Counted from the first letter of the stretch, positions 33,894 through 45,186 are shown. The stretch is 64,000 nt of DNA from Nephrocerus scutellatus (GCA_947095585.1 OX352761.1:85241919-85305918); one strand, 5' to 3'. Translations and numbers: made by a program. The notes: a model not told the origin generated them from the letters alone.

Positions 33894-34130
33894 CCATACA
33901 AATTTTATAAAAAAGTACCCGATTTTCTTCAAATTTTGTACGCATGTGTATCTCCGATGGACAACACTTTTTGTAAAAATTTGGAAGTGAAATGGCCCGG
34001 TCGGTGAACTCTCTAACAAAATTTTAAAAAAAATTTCCGATTTTATTCAAACTGCACATTGTGTATTCCCGATTAGAGAATTAACACGAAAAATTTTAAT
34101 TTTTATGGGTTGTTTTATTCTGGCCATAAG
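33894..34130 (+). repeat. modular-arm fragment, copy 4
   Basis: Two units with CCCGATTTTCTTCAAATTTT, GTGTATCTCCGATGGACAAC and a GAATTAACACGAAAAATTTT...TGGGTTGTTTTA terminal block, as in the other arms. Confidence 0.75.
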
Positions 34131-34149
34131 TTTCTATGTAGAAACATGG

Positions 34150-35300
34150 GTCCGTTAAAATCACAGCGTGCATGATGATAATACTGCTGGTTGTACTCCT
34201 CTTGATATTGTAATGGTTTGGTACCACCTATCATCTTCATGCATAAATGTTTGCCGGTACTTTTTGTATATTAATGCAAAAGACAAACCTCGGCAATCGA
34301 AATCGAAGTAAGAGTGAAAATAGTTCACCCTGTACTGTTGGGCTCGTGTACATTATACCGTTTATTGCAAGTCCTGATGTATTTGACGATGCATTAAACA
34401 CGACTCGAAGCTTGGTAGTGCTGCTGTCAGCCTTAAAAATGCAATGGTGAGAAATGATGTATTGTGGTGATATAATGTCACCGATATTGATTTTTTTTCA
34501 TGGGGCCAAATGATCCATATTCGCCCATGAATTATATCTATTGAGTCTTCAACTCCGAGTTTCAGGATAGTCGTTTCTCTAAGGCTAGGAACCTGTTCAA
34601 TGAAAATTATTGAGTTTTACCAAGTCTGCTTGTATCCTCATAAAATGGCAGCCTTACAATAAGGCGAGCATCACTAATCTTCCGGGAGGTTTGTGCAAAG
34701 TGTGCTTCACACAACTCTTCATCCCGGGAAAAATGGATTCTTACTGCTTCTACTTCATCGAGGCGCCATAACCGTTTAACCAAATGGTGTAGATCGTGGT
34801 CGTTATAAGTAGAAATTCCACATGCTGCTGTTATGAGTTGTCCTTTGCCTACCATTACCTACCCAATGGAAAGTAATCGATGATATAATTCGGCACCAAA
34901 TAGGATGTCAGTCTAATCTGTGCGATGGAATGCTGGGTCGGCAAGGGGAATGTTGTTTGGTTTTCCCCATTATGAATTGTTTAAAAGTTGAGAAGGATGT
35001 GGTGTAATGATGTGCGGAAAAACGAATGCTTCCAACTGAGCATCAAAGCCATTAATTCTGACTGAATGCTACCATTAATGCGGTGATCGGATTCTCTTTT
35101 TTCGTTGCCAATGCTTTGCATACTGATTGATGTTGCCCTTGTGCGAAGTCTTAATCATAATCTTAAGTTTAACCAGCTGCAGTTATACAAACTAATAGTA
35201 CGGTTAAGGGATGAATCGCCAAAAATCATGTCGTTTTAGTGTTACACTCCTACTGGCAGATCAGGAGCAGTACGATCTATTCAGAATGATAGCCATTCCA
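34150..35300 (-). pseudogene. BEL/Pao element, protease-RT junction fragment
   Basis: Minus strand, broken frames: LADPAFHR... and LFGAELYHRLLSIG (34985-34860, the BEL/Pao protease-RT linker), LVKRLWRLDEVEAV and IVRLPFYEDTSRLG (34800-34620), and finally DSSTTKLRVVFNASSNTSG and PTVQGELFSLLLRFRLPRFV (34440-34290), the start of the Pao-type RT. Stops and frameshifts separate these; the catalytic region is missing. 35300-35700 shows no clear content. Confidence 0.78.
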
Positions 35301-35699
35301 AGTCTCATCAACAACACCATTATTGCTGCTCGAACCTGCGCCTAGTATTGGCCATAAGTTTCCCACGCGATGAATAATTTCCAATAGATTCCACAACCCT
35401 TAGATCCTGCTTTAGTCTGAAGGACGAGGAATATCTGTGTTTCAATATCCAATCAAAATACACATTTTCTACAACGAAACTCAATCAACCTGTAATGTCG
35501 AAAGGAGTGAGAATAATTCGACATGGATTAAAATGGATCACAAAACACTTAAAAAGTAGAACAAGTCAAAGGCACATTGCGTTTTTTTTTTTACCTCAAG
35601 TAAACCGAAAACAGTATAATCATGAATTTCGGACGTTTACTTCCAATTTACAAAAAAAAATCGAAATCAATTAAGTGAAACTAAATCTAAAATTTTGAC

Positions 35700-36560
35700 A
35701 TAATTCTCATCATTGCATGGACACATTAATACCTGTTTTTTTGTCTGCCATTTGTTTATTAGTCGCCACGTATTCCAGATGAAAAATTACTTTGTTGACC
35801 TTCTCACGGATAAACCGCACATCAATGTGCTTAGTTCGCTTGTGGAACTCTGAATTCTTTACTAATTGAATCGCACTCTGATTTTCCATGTAGAACATTA
35901 GCCTTTTCAGGTCAGTCGATAAGCAGTTGACGCCGCTATATATTCGGACTCCGTTTTTTATAACGCCACCGATTTTCGACGCCCCGAGCCCCAAGTCCAT
36001 TTCCAAATATAAGGGTATATCCAGACGTCGATCGGTTCTAATGTCACCTGCTTAGTCTGCGTATCCACAAAGCAACGAATCCACATTTGACTCGTATCGA
36101 ATGCCCATGCTGCTTTTATCTACCTTAAAATTCGCTTCACTGCATTCGCATGAGCCATCGCCGGTTTTTCCATATACTGACTACGTTGCCGATAGGAAAA
36201 CTAATGCCCGGTGCGTTGCCACATACATTAAACTACCGACTGCCTCACGACACGGGAACTCTATTTTTGCATCCGTCTCAAAATCTTCAAGATTCTGGGT
36301 ACTGTTTTATGGTTTGCCCTGTTTTACAATTCGCCATGCCAAAACGGTTAAAACCCTTTTTTTAATGCGCCTGCTGATGTACATGAATCGATCCGTCTGG
36401 TTGCTGACCAAACTTTAGATATTTCAACTGCTGCACAATTTCAGTAAGCTTCGATAAAAACGTCGCAATGTCATCGCCCGGCTCCTTTGTGAAAATTTTG
36501 CAAAAATACTATATTCGATTTTGATGCGTTGTCCACATCAATTCGGTCGTTTCACAGTTC
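35700..36560 (-). pseudogene. Ty1/copia element, end of RT and RNase H
   Basis: Minus strand: VGSLMYVATH-like block (about 36230), an ADQAGD...DRRPGYT-like RNase H start (about 36050), then MENQSAIQLVKNSEFHKRTK, HIDVRFIREKVN and LEYVATNKQMADK (35870-35730), the typical end of Copia Pol. Frames are broken upstream of 36006. No LTR recognised. Confidence 0.85.
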
Positions 36561-36879
36561 ATAAGCTGCAGCAAAGGCTGCTTATGACACATCATGCTAA
36601 TTGTACACCAAGCTTTGGCGTCTATCCTTTTCCATGTCACCAACTTTGTCGCATTATCTGCACTACCAATTGTTGGTTTGGTATCCGTACTGCCCACCGA
36701 ACAACTCACCGGCCTCAAGCACTTGACGAATTACAAATTTTCACGTCAGTCAATTTGAGCCGCTTTCGAGCTTCTCGATGTTCATACGGTCACTTTCCAT
36801 TTTGTACTAATTTGTTTAGCAAATACAGATTTGATTTTTACAAAATTCGAGACAGAAATCTATTTGTCCAGAACCATTT

Positions 36880-37230
36880 TTTTACAAATATTCGCACAAG
36901 ATCGAAACTATCCTTTCCTGAAAATCAACGAATCGATTTTCACAAAAATCTGCACTGGACAACCATTTTTGTAAAAATTTGGTAGTGATCGGGGCCGGGG
37001 TCGGGGGCGCCCATTCAAATTTGAAAAAAAAGTACCAGATTTTCTTCAAATTGTATACGCATGTGTATCTTCGATGGACAACACTTTTTGTAAAAATTTG
37101 GAAGTGGCCCATACAAATTTTATAAAAAAAAATACCCGATTTTCTTCAAATTTTATATACATATGTATCTCCGATGGACAACACTATTTGTAAAAATTTT
37201 GGAGTGATCGGGATTTTTAAAAATTTACCC
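36880..37230 (+). repeat. modular-arm fragment, copy 5
   Basis: At least three units with GATTTTCTTCAAATT...ATGTGTATCTTCGATGGACA and ACTTTTTGTAAAAATTTGG. 36560-36880 between Copia and this array has no clear feature. Confidence 0.7.
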
Positions 37231-37974
37231 GATTTTATTTAAGGTTATGGTGGCTGTCAGTGGAAAAATTATTTAACGTGACTTGACCCATTTTTGTCTG
37301 TATTTTCGACTACTTTGAGGTTCTTTTAAACCACCTTCCACACGACCTAGAGATTTTGTGAGTGTCCAAGTCCCGATTAGCATTTTTTATATTCCGCGTG
37401 TGACGTCATTTTCCCGTTTTTTTGAGGTCCCTTTTTTAAATGTTTATTTTTTATACAGGGTGTTCGGGTTTGGGTTCATTCTGAGAAAAAAAATCGAATG
37501 GGAGGGGGGTCAATTTTTGATATCCTTTGAGATGCAGGGTGTTTCAATATTGTTGTTCAGAAAAACATCACACAAATATTAAACTGTAACATTCAAAATA
37601 TTTATCGGAGAGCAACCAACTTAAGTCTTATTTGACTGGTAATTGTATAGGCTAATTTAAGATCTAAGTGGTTATCTTGCATCTTGATGCTTTAAAGTAG
37701 AAAAATATGATTTTTTTATAAAATTTAATATTTCTCAAAAAAACCGTTATAATTTTTCATTTTTTTTTGACCTTATTTTAATTCGCCTTGATATTCTCTA
37801 CAACTCCTAATACAAAGTTTAGCTCGAGACTCCCGATTTATTGTGGTATAAAGGTTTGAATATGTGATAAAAACATTAACATTTTTAAATATTATATTAA
37901 TTAAAATTACTTCATCTTGTTATAAAAGATGCTCAAAATGTCCTCATTGTGATTGAATACAGGCTAACATTCGT

Positions 37975-38245
37975 CTAAGTATGTACGCCTTTGGTTATTT
38001 CTAATACTGTTAGATCTGGGGATCTTACAGGCCAATGAATTGGACCATTTCTTCCAATCCAATTATTTGGATAATTTTCATTTAACCAATTTTTAACATT
38101 TATACCGTAGTGACTAGGTGCACCATCATGTTGGTATGTGTGCAAGAATCTACTTAAAACAGAAACATCATCAAGGAGGAGTGGCAAATCATTTTGTAAA
38201 AATTGTAAATAACGTTCACTATTTAATGTCGATGGTAATATGAAT
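37975..38245 (-). pseudogene. DD41D-type transposase, second catalytic part
   Basis: Continues the transposase beyond the LINE: YLQFLQNDLPLLLDDVS, then YQHDGAPSHYG with the second catalytic Asp, NWIGRNGPIHWPVRSPDLT and VLE. The third catalytic position, 41 residues after the second, reads Glu where Asp is expected, and the C-terminus is lost. Reading across the 12-bp duplication links the two parts in one frame. Confidence 0.78.
38234..38245. repeat. 12-bp target-site duplication (left)
   Basis: GGTAATATGAAT, identical at 41733-41744. The two copies bracket the RTE-like insertion. Confidence 0.85.
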
Positions 38246-38289
38246 CATCATCATCATCATATTTGGCTCTACAACCTGATTCGAGCCGA

Positions 38290-41076
38290 TGTCATCCAAT
38301 TTGGCATCCCTAAACTCTGAGCGTCCTGGTCTATGCCATTCTTCCAGCGTAGGCTTGGCCGGCCTCGCTGTCGTGTTCCATAAATCCTACCGCAAAAGAC
38401 TTTCCGAGCAGGATCCTCTTCGCTCATGCGAGTTAGGTGTCCTGCCCACCGGAGCCTACCGAGCTAAATTTTCTTCACGATGTCGACATCGCGGTAGACC
38501 TCATCATTATAAAGTCTCCGGAATCGTCTTTCCTCACATACGAGGCCAAAAATTCTCCGTAAGACTTTTCTCTCGAACGGGGCTAAGAGGTCAGAATGCT
38601 TTTTGCTACGCACCGAAGTCTCGGATCCATATGTAAGTACTGATTGGACCATTGTCTTATATACCAGTAGCTTGGATGTTTGGGTTAAATTCCTGGATTT
38701 GAAGAGTCTGGACTGACTATAGTAGGCTTTGTTGGCTTTAAGCAACCGTGCGCGTATTTCTGGATCCATTCTGTTATCGGCTGCTACAGTTCACCCGAGA
38801 TAGTTAAAGGATTGCACTACTTCAAATTCGCGCTCCACTATTTGATTTGAGGGTCCAATGTTAGATCTTCTACTCGCAGACGTGGCCACCATGTAGTTTG
38901 TTTTGCTCTCATTTATGTACAGCCCCAGACTTCCGCCTGCTCGATCTGGATGAAAGCTTCCTGTACAGCTCTTCGATTTCTACCAACGATGTCAATATCG
39001 ACTTATAGAGGATTGTGCCTCTCGCTGTTACGTCAGAGTCTCGGATCACTTTCTCCAACGCATGGTTGAAGAGGACGCAGGCCAGTCCATCCCCTTGTAG
39101 GCGCTTGTTATAGATGTTAAATGGGCTTGAAAGTGATCCGGATATTTTACTTGGCTTATAACATTGGTCATGGTCAACCTACATAGTCGTGTCAGTTTAT
39201 TTGGGATGCCGAATTCTCTCATGGCTTTATAAAGTTCTACTCCGGCTATGCTATCATAGGCGGCTTTAAAGTCTATGAAAAGATGGTGTAGTGAGTTTTG
39301 AAACTCTAGACATTTTTCCATCACCTGCATAAATCTGATCAGTTGTTGATTTGTCTGGGATGAAGCCACACTGGTATGGACCAATGATCCCTTTAGCGTA
39401 TGGGGCTATCCTGTCTTGAAGGCTAGAGGAGAAAATCTTATACGCGGTACTCAACAACGTTATACCACGATAATTGCTGGCCTCTTCGTCAGTCTTCCGT
39501 CATCGCTTCTTCCTCCCATACTTGCGCTATTATATCATGAATTGCTTGGTGTATTGCGTGACCTCCGGTTTTAATCAGCTTCGCTGGGATACCATCAGAT
39601 CCCGGGGCCTTATTATTTTTGAGCCGATTTATCGCTCTGCTTACTTCGTCTATACTTGGTGGCGGCATCATAGTGTCGTCTTCGGTCATTGCTGGAGCCT
39701 CCAATTCCTCAGTTAGCTGGCCATTAAGCAACTCATGAAAGTGCTCTTCCCATCGCTCTAAGATGCCTTTGAGATCGGCAATCAGATTACCCTCTTTGTC
39801 TTTGCATTATGTGCAACGCGCTGTATATTGCGTCATACCGCGGACTCTTTATACTGTTCTAGTTCACGGACGTGATTCTTCTCCCAGGCTGCTTTCTTTT
39901 TCCGGTGAACTGTTTTCGATATCTTCTGAGCTCTTTATATTCATCTTCGGATGCCCGCGTTCTATGATATTGTTGCATTGCTCGGTACGCAACATTCTTA
40001 CGTTCAGCCGCTAGCTTACATTCGTCATCGAACCAGTCGTTCCGATCTCTACGACTACTGCCTAAGATGGAGTCAGCAGTACTAATGACAGTATTCTTAA
40101 GGCGTGTCCATTTCTCTTCTACTCCCGGCATCTCAGCCCCAGGACCTACTCTTCCTGCATTTAGGGCGAGTCCTATCGCTTGGTCGTAGTTTTTCTCCGT
40201 GTTGACTCGAATTTTATTTGCGGATGCCGTCTTTCTTGATGATGCAATCGGCGCTCGGAGCACCATACCAACAAGATAGTGGTCCGAGTCGACGTTGGCG
40301 TTCGGGTTGTGACGGCGGTCTATTAACACGTGGTCTATTTGGTTGCGAGTGGCTCCATTAGGAGATACCCAGGTGGCTTTGTGGATATTTTTACGCGCAA
40401 ACCTTGTACTCGCAACGACCAAATTATTGCTTGCTGCCATCTTTATGACTTGTTGTCCATTGTCATTAGTGTTCTTGTGTAAGCTATGGGTGCCAATGTA
40501 CTGCCTAAATACTGGCTCCCTACCTATTTTGGCATTCATATCCCCCAGAATGATTTTTAAGTCATACTGAGGACTGGCATGGAGTTCCCGTTCTACTGAT
40601 TCGAATTCTTCTTTTTAATCAACTGGGGAATCCTCTGTAGGTGCGTGAACGTTTATGAGGCTTATGGTTTTAAATCTGCCCCGCACGCGATGGGTGCATA
40701 GCCGTTAATTTACTGCTTTAAAGCCGATAACTATGGGTTTCATTCTTTTGCTGACTAGAAACTCCACCCCGAGCACATGATGTCTTGCATGACAGCTGTA
40801 ATATATGTCTTATTCTGATTTTTGTAAGACACCATTCCCCGTATATCGCATCTCCTGAATTGCTGTTATGTCAGCATTATATTTGGACGGGGTATCGGCT
40901 AGCTGCTGTGCAGCTCGGGCTCTATACAGTGAGCGTACATTCCATGAGAAAATTCTTAAATCGTTTAGCCGTTTTCGTTGCCGTGGTCGTCGTCGTTCAT
41001 CAGTGTATCCGAGGCTGATTTTGGGTTCCGTAATATGGTTTAATATGGCAAGTACAAGATCCAACATTGGTCCCAC
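38290..41076 (-). pseudogene. RTE-like ORF: endonuclease, RT, C-terminal region
   Basis: Minus strand: endonuclease start (LRIFSWNVRSLYRA, AIQEMRYTG) at 41000-40830; endonuclease end (DFNAKIGREPVF-like, NLVVASTRF, HKATWVSPNGATRNQIDHVL and SDHYLVG) at 40540-40250; RT start (NNKAPGSDGIPAKL, about 39600), GPYQCGFIPDKSTTDQI (39375), LFIDFKAAYDSI (39260); C-terminal YKTMVQSVLTYGSET and ERKVLRRIFG (38650-38540). This is the 'craniofacial development protein 2-like' endonuclease type that annotations often mislabel as a host gene. Several frameshifts; the RT catalytic box falls in a damaged stretch. Confidence 0.85.
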
Positions 41077-41732
41077 AATTCAAATAGTGGAGCGCGAATT
41101 TGAAGTAGTGCAATCCTTTAACTATCTCGGGTCAACTGTAGCAGCCGACAACAGCATGGAACCAGAAATACGCGCATATACGGTTGCTTAAAGCTAACAA
41201 AGCCTACTATAGTCTGTCAAGACTTTTGAAATCCAGGAACTTAACCATAACATCCAAGCTGCTGATATATAAGACAATGGTCTTACCAGTACTTACATAT
41301 GGATCCGAGACTTGAGTGCTTAGCAAACAGCATTCTGACCTCTTAGCCGCGTTCGAGAGAAAAGTCTTACGGAGAATTGTTGGCCCGTATGTGAGGAAGG
41401 GCGATTCCGGAGACTCTGTAATGATGAGATCTACGAGCTTTACCGCGATGACGACATTGTGAAGGAAATTAAGCTCGGTAGGACACCTAGCTCGCATGAG
41501 CGAAGACCCTGCTCGGAAAGTCCTTTGCGGTAGGATTTATGGAACACGACAGCGAGGCCGGCCAAGCCTACGCTTTTCCCAATAATTTCGCTTTTCCTGT
41601 ACTGGAGGAAAATTAGCTACGGCCACCACGTGGAGGTTTGATCGCACTTCCACCAGTCAGAGATAGTTGCGGCCACATGCATTTCTGAAGCATTCTGTGT
41701 TATTCGCCCTACTCTGCTGATGGCTGACCGCC
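41050..41732 (+). pseudogene. inverted copy of the RTE 3' coding region
   Basis: Plus strand: IVEREFEVVQSFNYLGSTVA, MEPEIRA, LLKANKAYYSLSRLLKSRNL and YKTMVLPVLTYGSET, corresponding to minus-strand 38885-38470. After about 41580 the 3' sequence differs from that of the other arm. Confidence 0.85.
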
Positions 41733-41744
41733 GGTAATATGAAT

Positions 41745-42180
41745 GGTCCAATTAAATTATCGCCAATTACACCATTCCATACGCTTACACTGAAGCGGTG
41801 CTGAAATGATGAAATGAAATGAATTTGTTTTGTGGAATGACGATTTTCAGCAGCCCACGGTGTAGATTGTGAAAGTTTGTTATGCCATCTCTTGGTAATT
41901 GAGATTCATCCGTCCATAGAATACGTTTCACAAAACTATCATTGTCAAAATTCCTTCCAATCAACCAATTACAAAACTCAAATCTTTTATGGTGGTATTT
42001 GTATAAGTATAGTGAAGTATGGTATGGATGAAGATGCTCCTTGTGCAATACTTGATGAATTCGGTAGCAAGAGACGTTCAATTGTAAAGCGAGTCTCCTA
42101 TGCTAATAGATGGATTTGCTATTACATTACTGGAACTGAAAAGTCAGAAATGCGACGCGTTGGGAATCTGCGTTGATATT
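41745..42180 (-). pseudogene. DD41D-type transposase, N-terminal and first catalytic part
   Basis: Minus strand: LHKEHLHPYHTSLYL, FEFCNWLIGRNFDNDSFVKR and ILWTDESQ, where D in WTDES is the first catalytic residue, then VWNGVIGDNLIGPFIL up to the LINE insertion at 41744. Stops and frameshifts lie upstream of 42081 and near 41900. Confidence 0.72.
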
Positions 42181-42785
42181 CATTGCGAGCTCGTGATGCA
42201 TTACCATAGCAAAATCCATAAAAAAAGATGGATATCAACGTGCTCCTCACCTGAAAAATATGCCACCATTAAGACAAAAGACACAGCTTACTCAAAAGAA
42301 GACATTGCTTAATCAACAAAAGATACTGCTTACTCATCAATAATCGCCACATAAGAGTACCGAAGCAGAGACAGTAACCGCACACAAAATATCTAATACG
42401 AGTATTAAGCGTTAGCCAGATGCATAACGCCAGTGACCAACGGTTTTATCTGGTGTTTTTTTTTGCGTTTTTTTCGCTCGGGTTTTTATGCCATCTTTAA
42501 CGAATATTAGCCTGTATTCAATCACATTTGAGCATCTTTTATAACTACATAAAGTAATTTTAATTTTTTTTTACTTTAAAGCATCATAGCTCTCAAACGG
42601 ATGCAGATACATGATAACGGCTTAGTTCTCCTTATTAGCCCATACAATTACCAGTCAAATAAAACTAGGTTGTTTGCTCGCCGATATTTTGGAAGTTACA
42701 GTTTAATATTAGTGTCTATTTTTTTCTGAACATTTTTTAAACACCCTGCAAATCAAAGGATATCAGAAATTGAACCCCCTCTCAG

Positions 42786-43500
42786 GAGAAAAGAGGAGAT
42801 GTCTATGAGGGGTTTGCACCCTTATAATGCTTAGCACAGCTTGGGCGTTAGGAAATTAGGGAGAGGAAATGATGAGATGTCTATGCACGCTTATCTTAAA
42901 CGACTGCAGATTATAAAAATGCGGAAATACAGGATCAGGCAAATCATTCCATATAACTATCGTGGTAAGGAAGGAATTAATGGTGGACCCGTGAGCTCGA
43001 TTTGAGGCACGGGTATTAGGGTTGGCTTGGAGAATGGCGGGATGCATCTGGATATTTCTTTTGAACACCGCTTGTGGAAAAAGCGACAAAACAGTGACAG
43101 GCAGGAAACATGCCTACGATGTTCAAGCGATTCGATTATTTTCGCGATATGTTTCACCAATAAGTTTTAACGCGCGGTGCTGAACTCTGTCAAGTAGATG
43201 CAATGTGGTCTTGGGGGCACCTGCCCAGACAATAAAGTTGTATTCAAGTTTAGGGCGAATATACGCCTTGTAAATAGTAGCCAGGTCTGAAGGAGTGAAG
43301 TAAGTTTTGAATGTCGTTGGTTCATAGTGAGGTGGAAAGACAGAGCTTGGCAGAGCATTCCACATACGTGTTGTACGGCCGAAGATGGGCTTGAGGGTAA
43401 AATGATGAGCATTAAAACTCCACGAGTATTGCAGTTGAATTCAAGGAGAGGTGGCATAAAACGGGCTATTTCTCTTAAGCATCGCTGGTGAAAGAAGCTA
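42786..43500 (-). pseudogene. Jockey-like LINE copy E (C-terminal pieces)
   Basis: Minus strand, two overlapping C-terminal ORF2 pieces: 43160-42800 (SLFCRFFHKRCSKEISRCIP) and 43500-43150 (RIFALNLNTTLLSGQVPPRP; NALPSSVFPPHYEPTTF). The order is scrambled relative to copy F, so this is two fragments or an internal rearrangement. Confidence 0.72.
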
Positions 43501-43559
43501 TAAAATAATATGTAAAAGGCTTCTATAATCTGAAAAACCTATATAGATCAAGTAAAAAT

Positions 43560-43875
43560 TAAATTTCAAAACTTTTACTTTCGTGAGCGCCGAGGATAAG
43601 TGCATAGCTTCCGAGCACTGAGGGGTTCGTGGTTCGAATCTCAGTAACACCAAAAAGTATTTTTCACCGTGTCCGACCTCTCGCGAATGTCTTACAAACG
43701 CCCGAGAGTAATAACATGTCACGGAAAGCCTCTCAATTCACCTTTCGGATACGGCGTTAAATTGTAGGTCCCCTTCCATTAGTGTGCAAAAAAAAAACAT
43801 GCACAACACAAATGGTCGCGAGAAGCTAGGCCTTGGACCGCAACGGTCTGTCGCGCCGGCTATTATTATTAATAT
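43560..43875 (+). mobile_element. tRNA-derived SINE
   Basis: A tRNA-like head containing a B box (GTGGTTCGAATCTCA, about 43630) preceded by a candidate A-box region (AAGTGCATAGCTTCCGAG), then a body with ACATGTCACGGAAAGCCTCT and a GGACCGCAACGGTCTGTCGC palindrome, ending in an ATT repeat (ATTATTATTA). No ORF. The tRNA of origin is not identified. 43876-44284 to exon 6 shows nothing further. Confidence 0.68.
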
Positions 43876-44284
43876 GTCGTAAAACAACATTCCAAATATT
43901 TTTGGATAGGTATTCGGGAGCAGTTTTTATCTTAAATTCGCCGTTCAGTAACTCTTACTTCACGTCACTTACTTTAAAATTATATACGTAATTACATTTT
44001 GAAAATATCTTATAATTCGAGAAACACAAAAGATCATGATTTACTGATAATTGAAGTTGATCAAAACTAATAACATATTAAGAAAAATTAATAATCGGTT
44101 TTACTTGGCTTGCATGCCTCCACTTGAATTATGTTTTTTGTTTTCAAAGAAGACGGAAGACAGGACGATTACAGTTGGGTTTAGATATAGATATGCATAC
44201 TTTAATGTATTGTAAGAATGTTTGTTTCTTGACATTTTTTATGCGTGTTAACTTAATTTTAAATAATTGTTTTTCTTCTTCCAG

Positions 44285-44420
44285 GTTTTATTTGGGTCAC
44301 TGGCAAGAAGGAATAGGAAAACTTTTCAGTTTCGGAGGTCTTGGCGTTTGGACAATAATCGACGTGCTGCTTATATCATTGCATTATTTGGGTCCAGCGG
44401 ATGGTTCACTTTATATTTAA
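44285..44420 (+). CDS. amx: almondex / TM2D3-type protein, exon 6 (C-terminal)
   Basis: After a pyrimidine-rich acceptor (TTCTTCCAG, ending 44284) this exon completes the Arg codon left by exon 5 and reads FYLGHWQEGIGKLFSFGGLG, then WTIIDVLL and the terminal GPADGSLYI before TAA (44418-44420). The second TM2 membrane helix and the conserved GPADGSLYI end identify the TM2D3 branch. The exon 5 donor (9076) and this acceptor are both phase 2, so joining restores the DRF motif exactly. No second copy of this exon was seen in the window. Confidence 0.93.
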
Positions 44421-44430
44421 AAAAAAATTG

Positions 44431-44436
44431 AATAAA
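44431..44436 (+). terminator. amx: amx polyadenylation signal AATAAA
   Basis: AATAAA lies 10 bp after the amx stop codon. It implies a very short 3' UTR. Confidence 0.7.
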
Positions 44437-45023
44437 ATCATGTTTTAAATTTTTAAAGGTAATTTTATTTCTAATAATATGAGTAAATTCGTAAATTAAT
44501 GTTTGGTTACTTGTGTCTCTTTGGTATAGTTAAGATTTTTTTTTCTATAATTTTGTTCAATGAGAAAAAAGGCAGAACAGAACAAAAATGTCAAAAATGA
44601 CTTCATTTTCTATTAACGGATAGTTATTTTAGTTTTGACTGAGGTGTAAGAGCAATCGTGAAATATAAATTAAACAGGAATGGAGCTCGATTTTTGTTAA
44701 CAAATGGTATAAGAAGTGATTGATATTGATTCGCAAAGTGAAAATAGTTTTTCAAGTGTTACAAGTTCCAGCAACGCCGAGTAGAAAGCATGAAATTTGC
44801 AATTACTGCTGATTTTGACATTTCTCACAAATCTGTTCTACCTCAAGAGTAGGTGCAAAAAACCTGTCCAGAGCAGAGTCATTTGAACACAAAGTAGAAC
44901 AGTCTCAGACTGAAATTTTTTCTCATTAAACACGAAAACCTGATATTTTCTGCTCTGAACTGCTCGGAACAGCATCTAAACAAAATTTATGTTAACATTT
45001 GACGTTACACAACTGTAACCATT
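44437..45023. other. intergenic, no gene seen
   Basis: AT-rich DNA after the amx polyadenylation signal. GTCCAGAGCAGAGTC and GAACTGCTCGGAACAGC segments near 44870 and 44960 look like parts of an old repeat. Confidence 0.4.
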
Positions 45024-45186
45024 TCTCACAATGAAAAACTTAAGACTTAAATTTAAAGCCCCTTTTAGACGATCAGTTGTCAGTTCAGTTAAAAAAAGAC
45101 AGTGTATTTAGACGTCAGTCCGGTGTTCAGTTGAGCTTTCATTTTACTTGTGAGCATTCGAAAGTCAGAAGAAATACATCGCGTAA

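Larger units (their letters stand above)
38246..41732 (-). mobile_element. RTE-like LINE insertion with ATG-repeat tail and inverted 3' copy
   Basis: Bracketed by the 12-bp duplication. On the minus strand its 3' end is a short ATGATGATG tail (38246-38260), as seen in RTE-type elements. The main body (41076 to about 38290) is ORF sequence. The other end (41050-41732) is a second copy of the 3' coding region in opposite orientation, so 38345-38885 and 41050-41573 form arms of a large inverted repeat. Confidence 0.82.
37488..42790 (-). mobile_element. second DD41D Tc1/mariner-like element with ~170-bp inverted ends, split by an RTE insertion
   Basis: Left end 37488-37670 and right end 42640-42790 are inverted copies: both contain GATATCCTTTGA, GCAGGGTGTTT, AATATTAAACTGTAAC and TTATTTGACTGGTAATTGTA-like text in the same order. 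Between them, on the minus strand, are two pieces of one transposase separated by a 3.5-kb LINE. Without the LINE the element would be about 1.8 kb. The outer edge on the right is cut by a LINE copy at 42786; the start of the true terminal repeat is uncertain. Confidence 0.75.
9076..44284 (+). other. amx: amx intron 5, about 35.2 kb, built of nested transposons
   Basis: Donor GTATG at 9076 and acceptor CTTCTTCCAG ending 44284. The interval contains at least ten recognisable element types on both strands, itemised below. I infer that the intron grew by repeated insertion from a short ancestor like introns 1-4. An assembly join or a truncated duplicate gene would be the alternatives, but a single set of matching exons with matching phase argues for a true intron. 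Confidence 0.85.

Noticed and set aside
36101..36985. Plus-strand open frames as possible genes
   Set aside because: The minus strand carries recognisable Copia RT/RNase H here; the plus frames are shadows.
39859..40539. A host 'craniofacial development protein 2'-like gene
   Set aside because: That name is commonly attached to RTE-type endonucleases; RT and C-terminal LINE sequence follow in order on the same strand.
43560..43640. A functional tRNA gene
   Set aside because: Only a B box is clear; no full cloverleaf could be folded, and a SINE body and tail follow.
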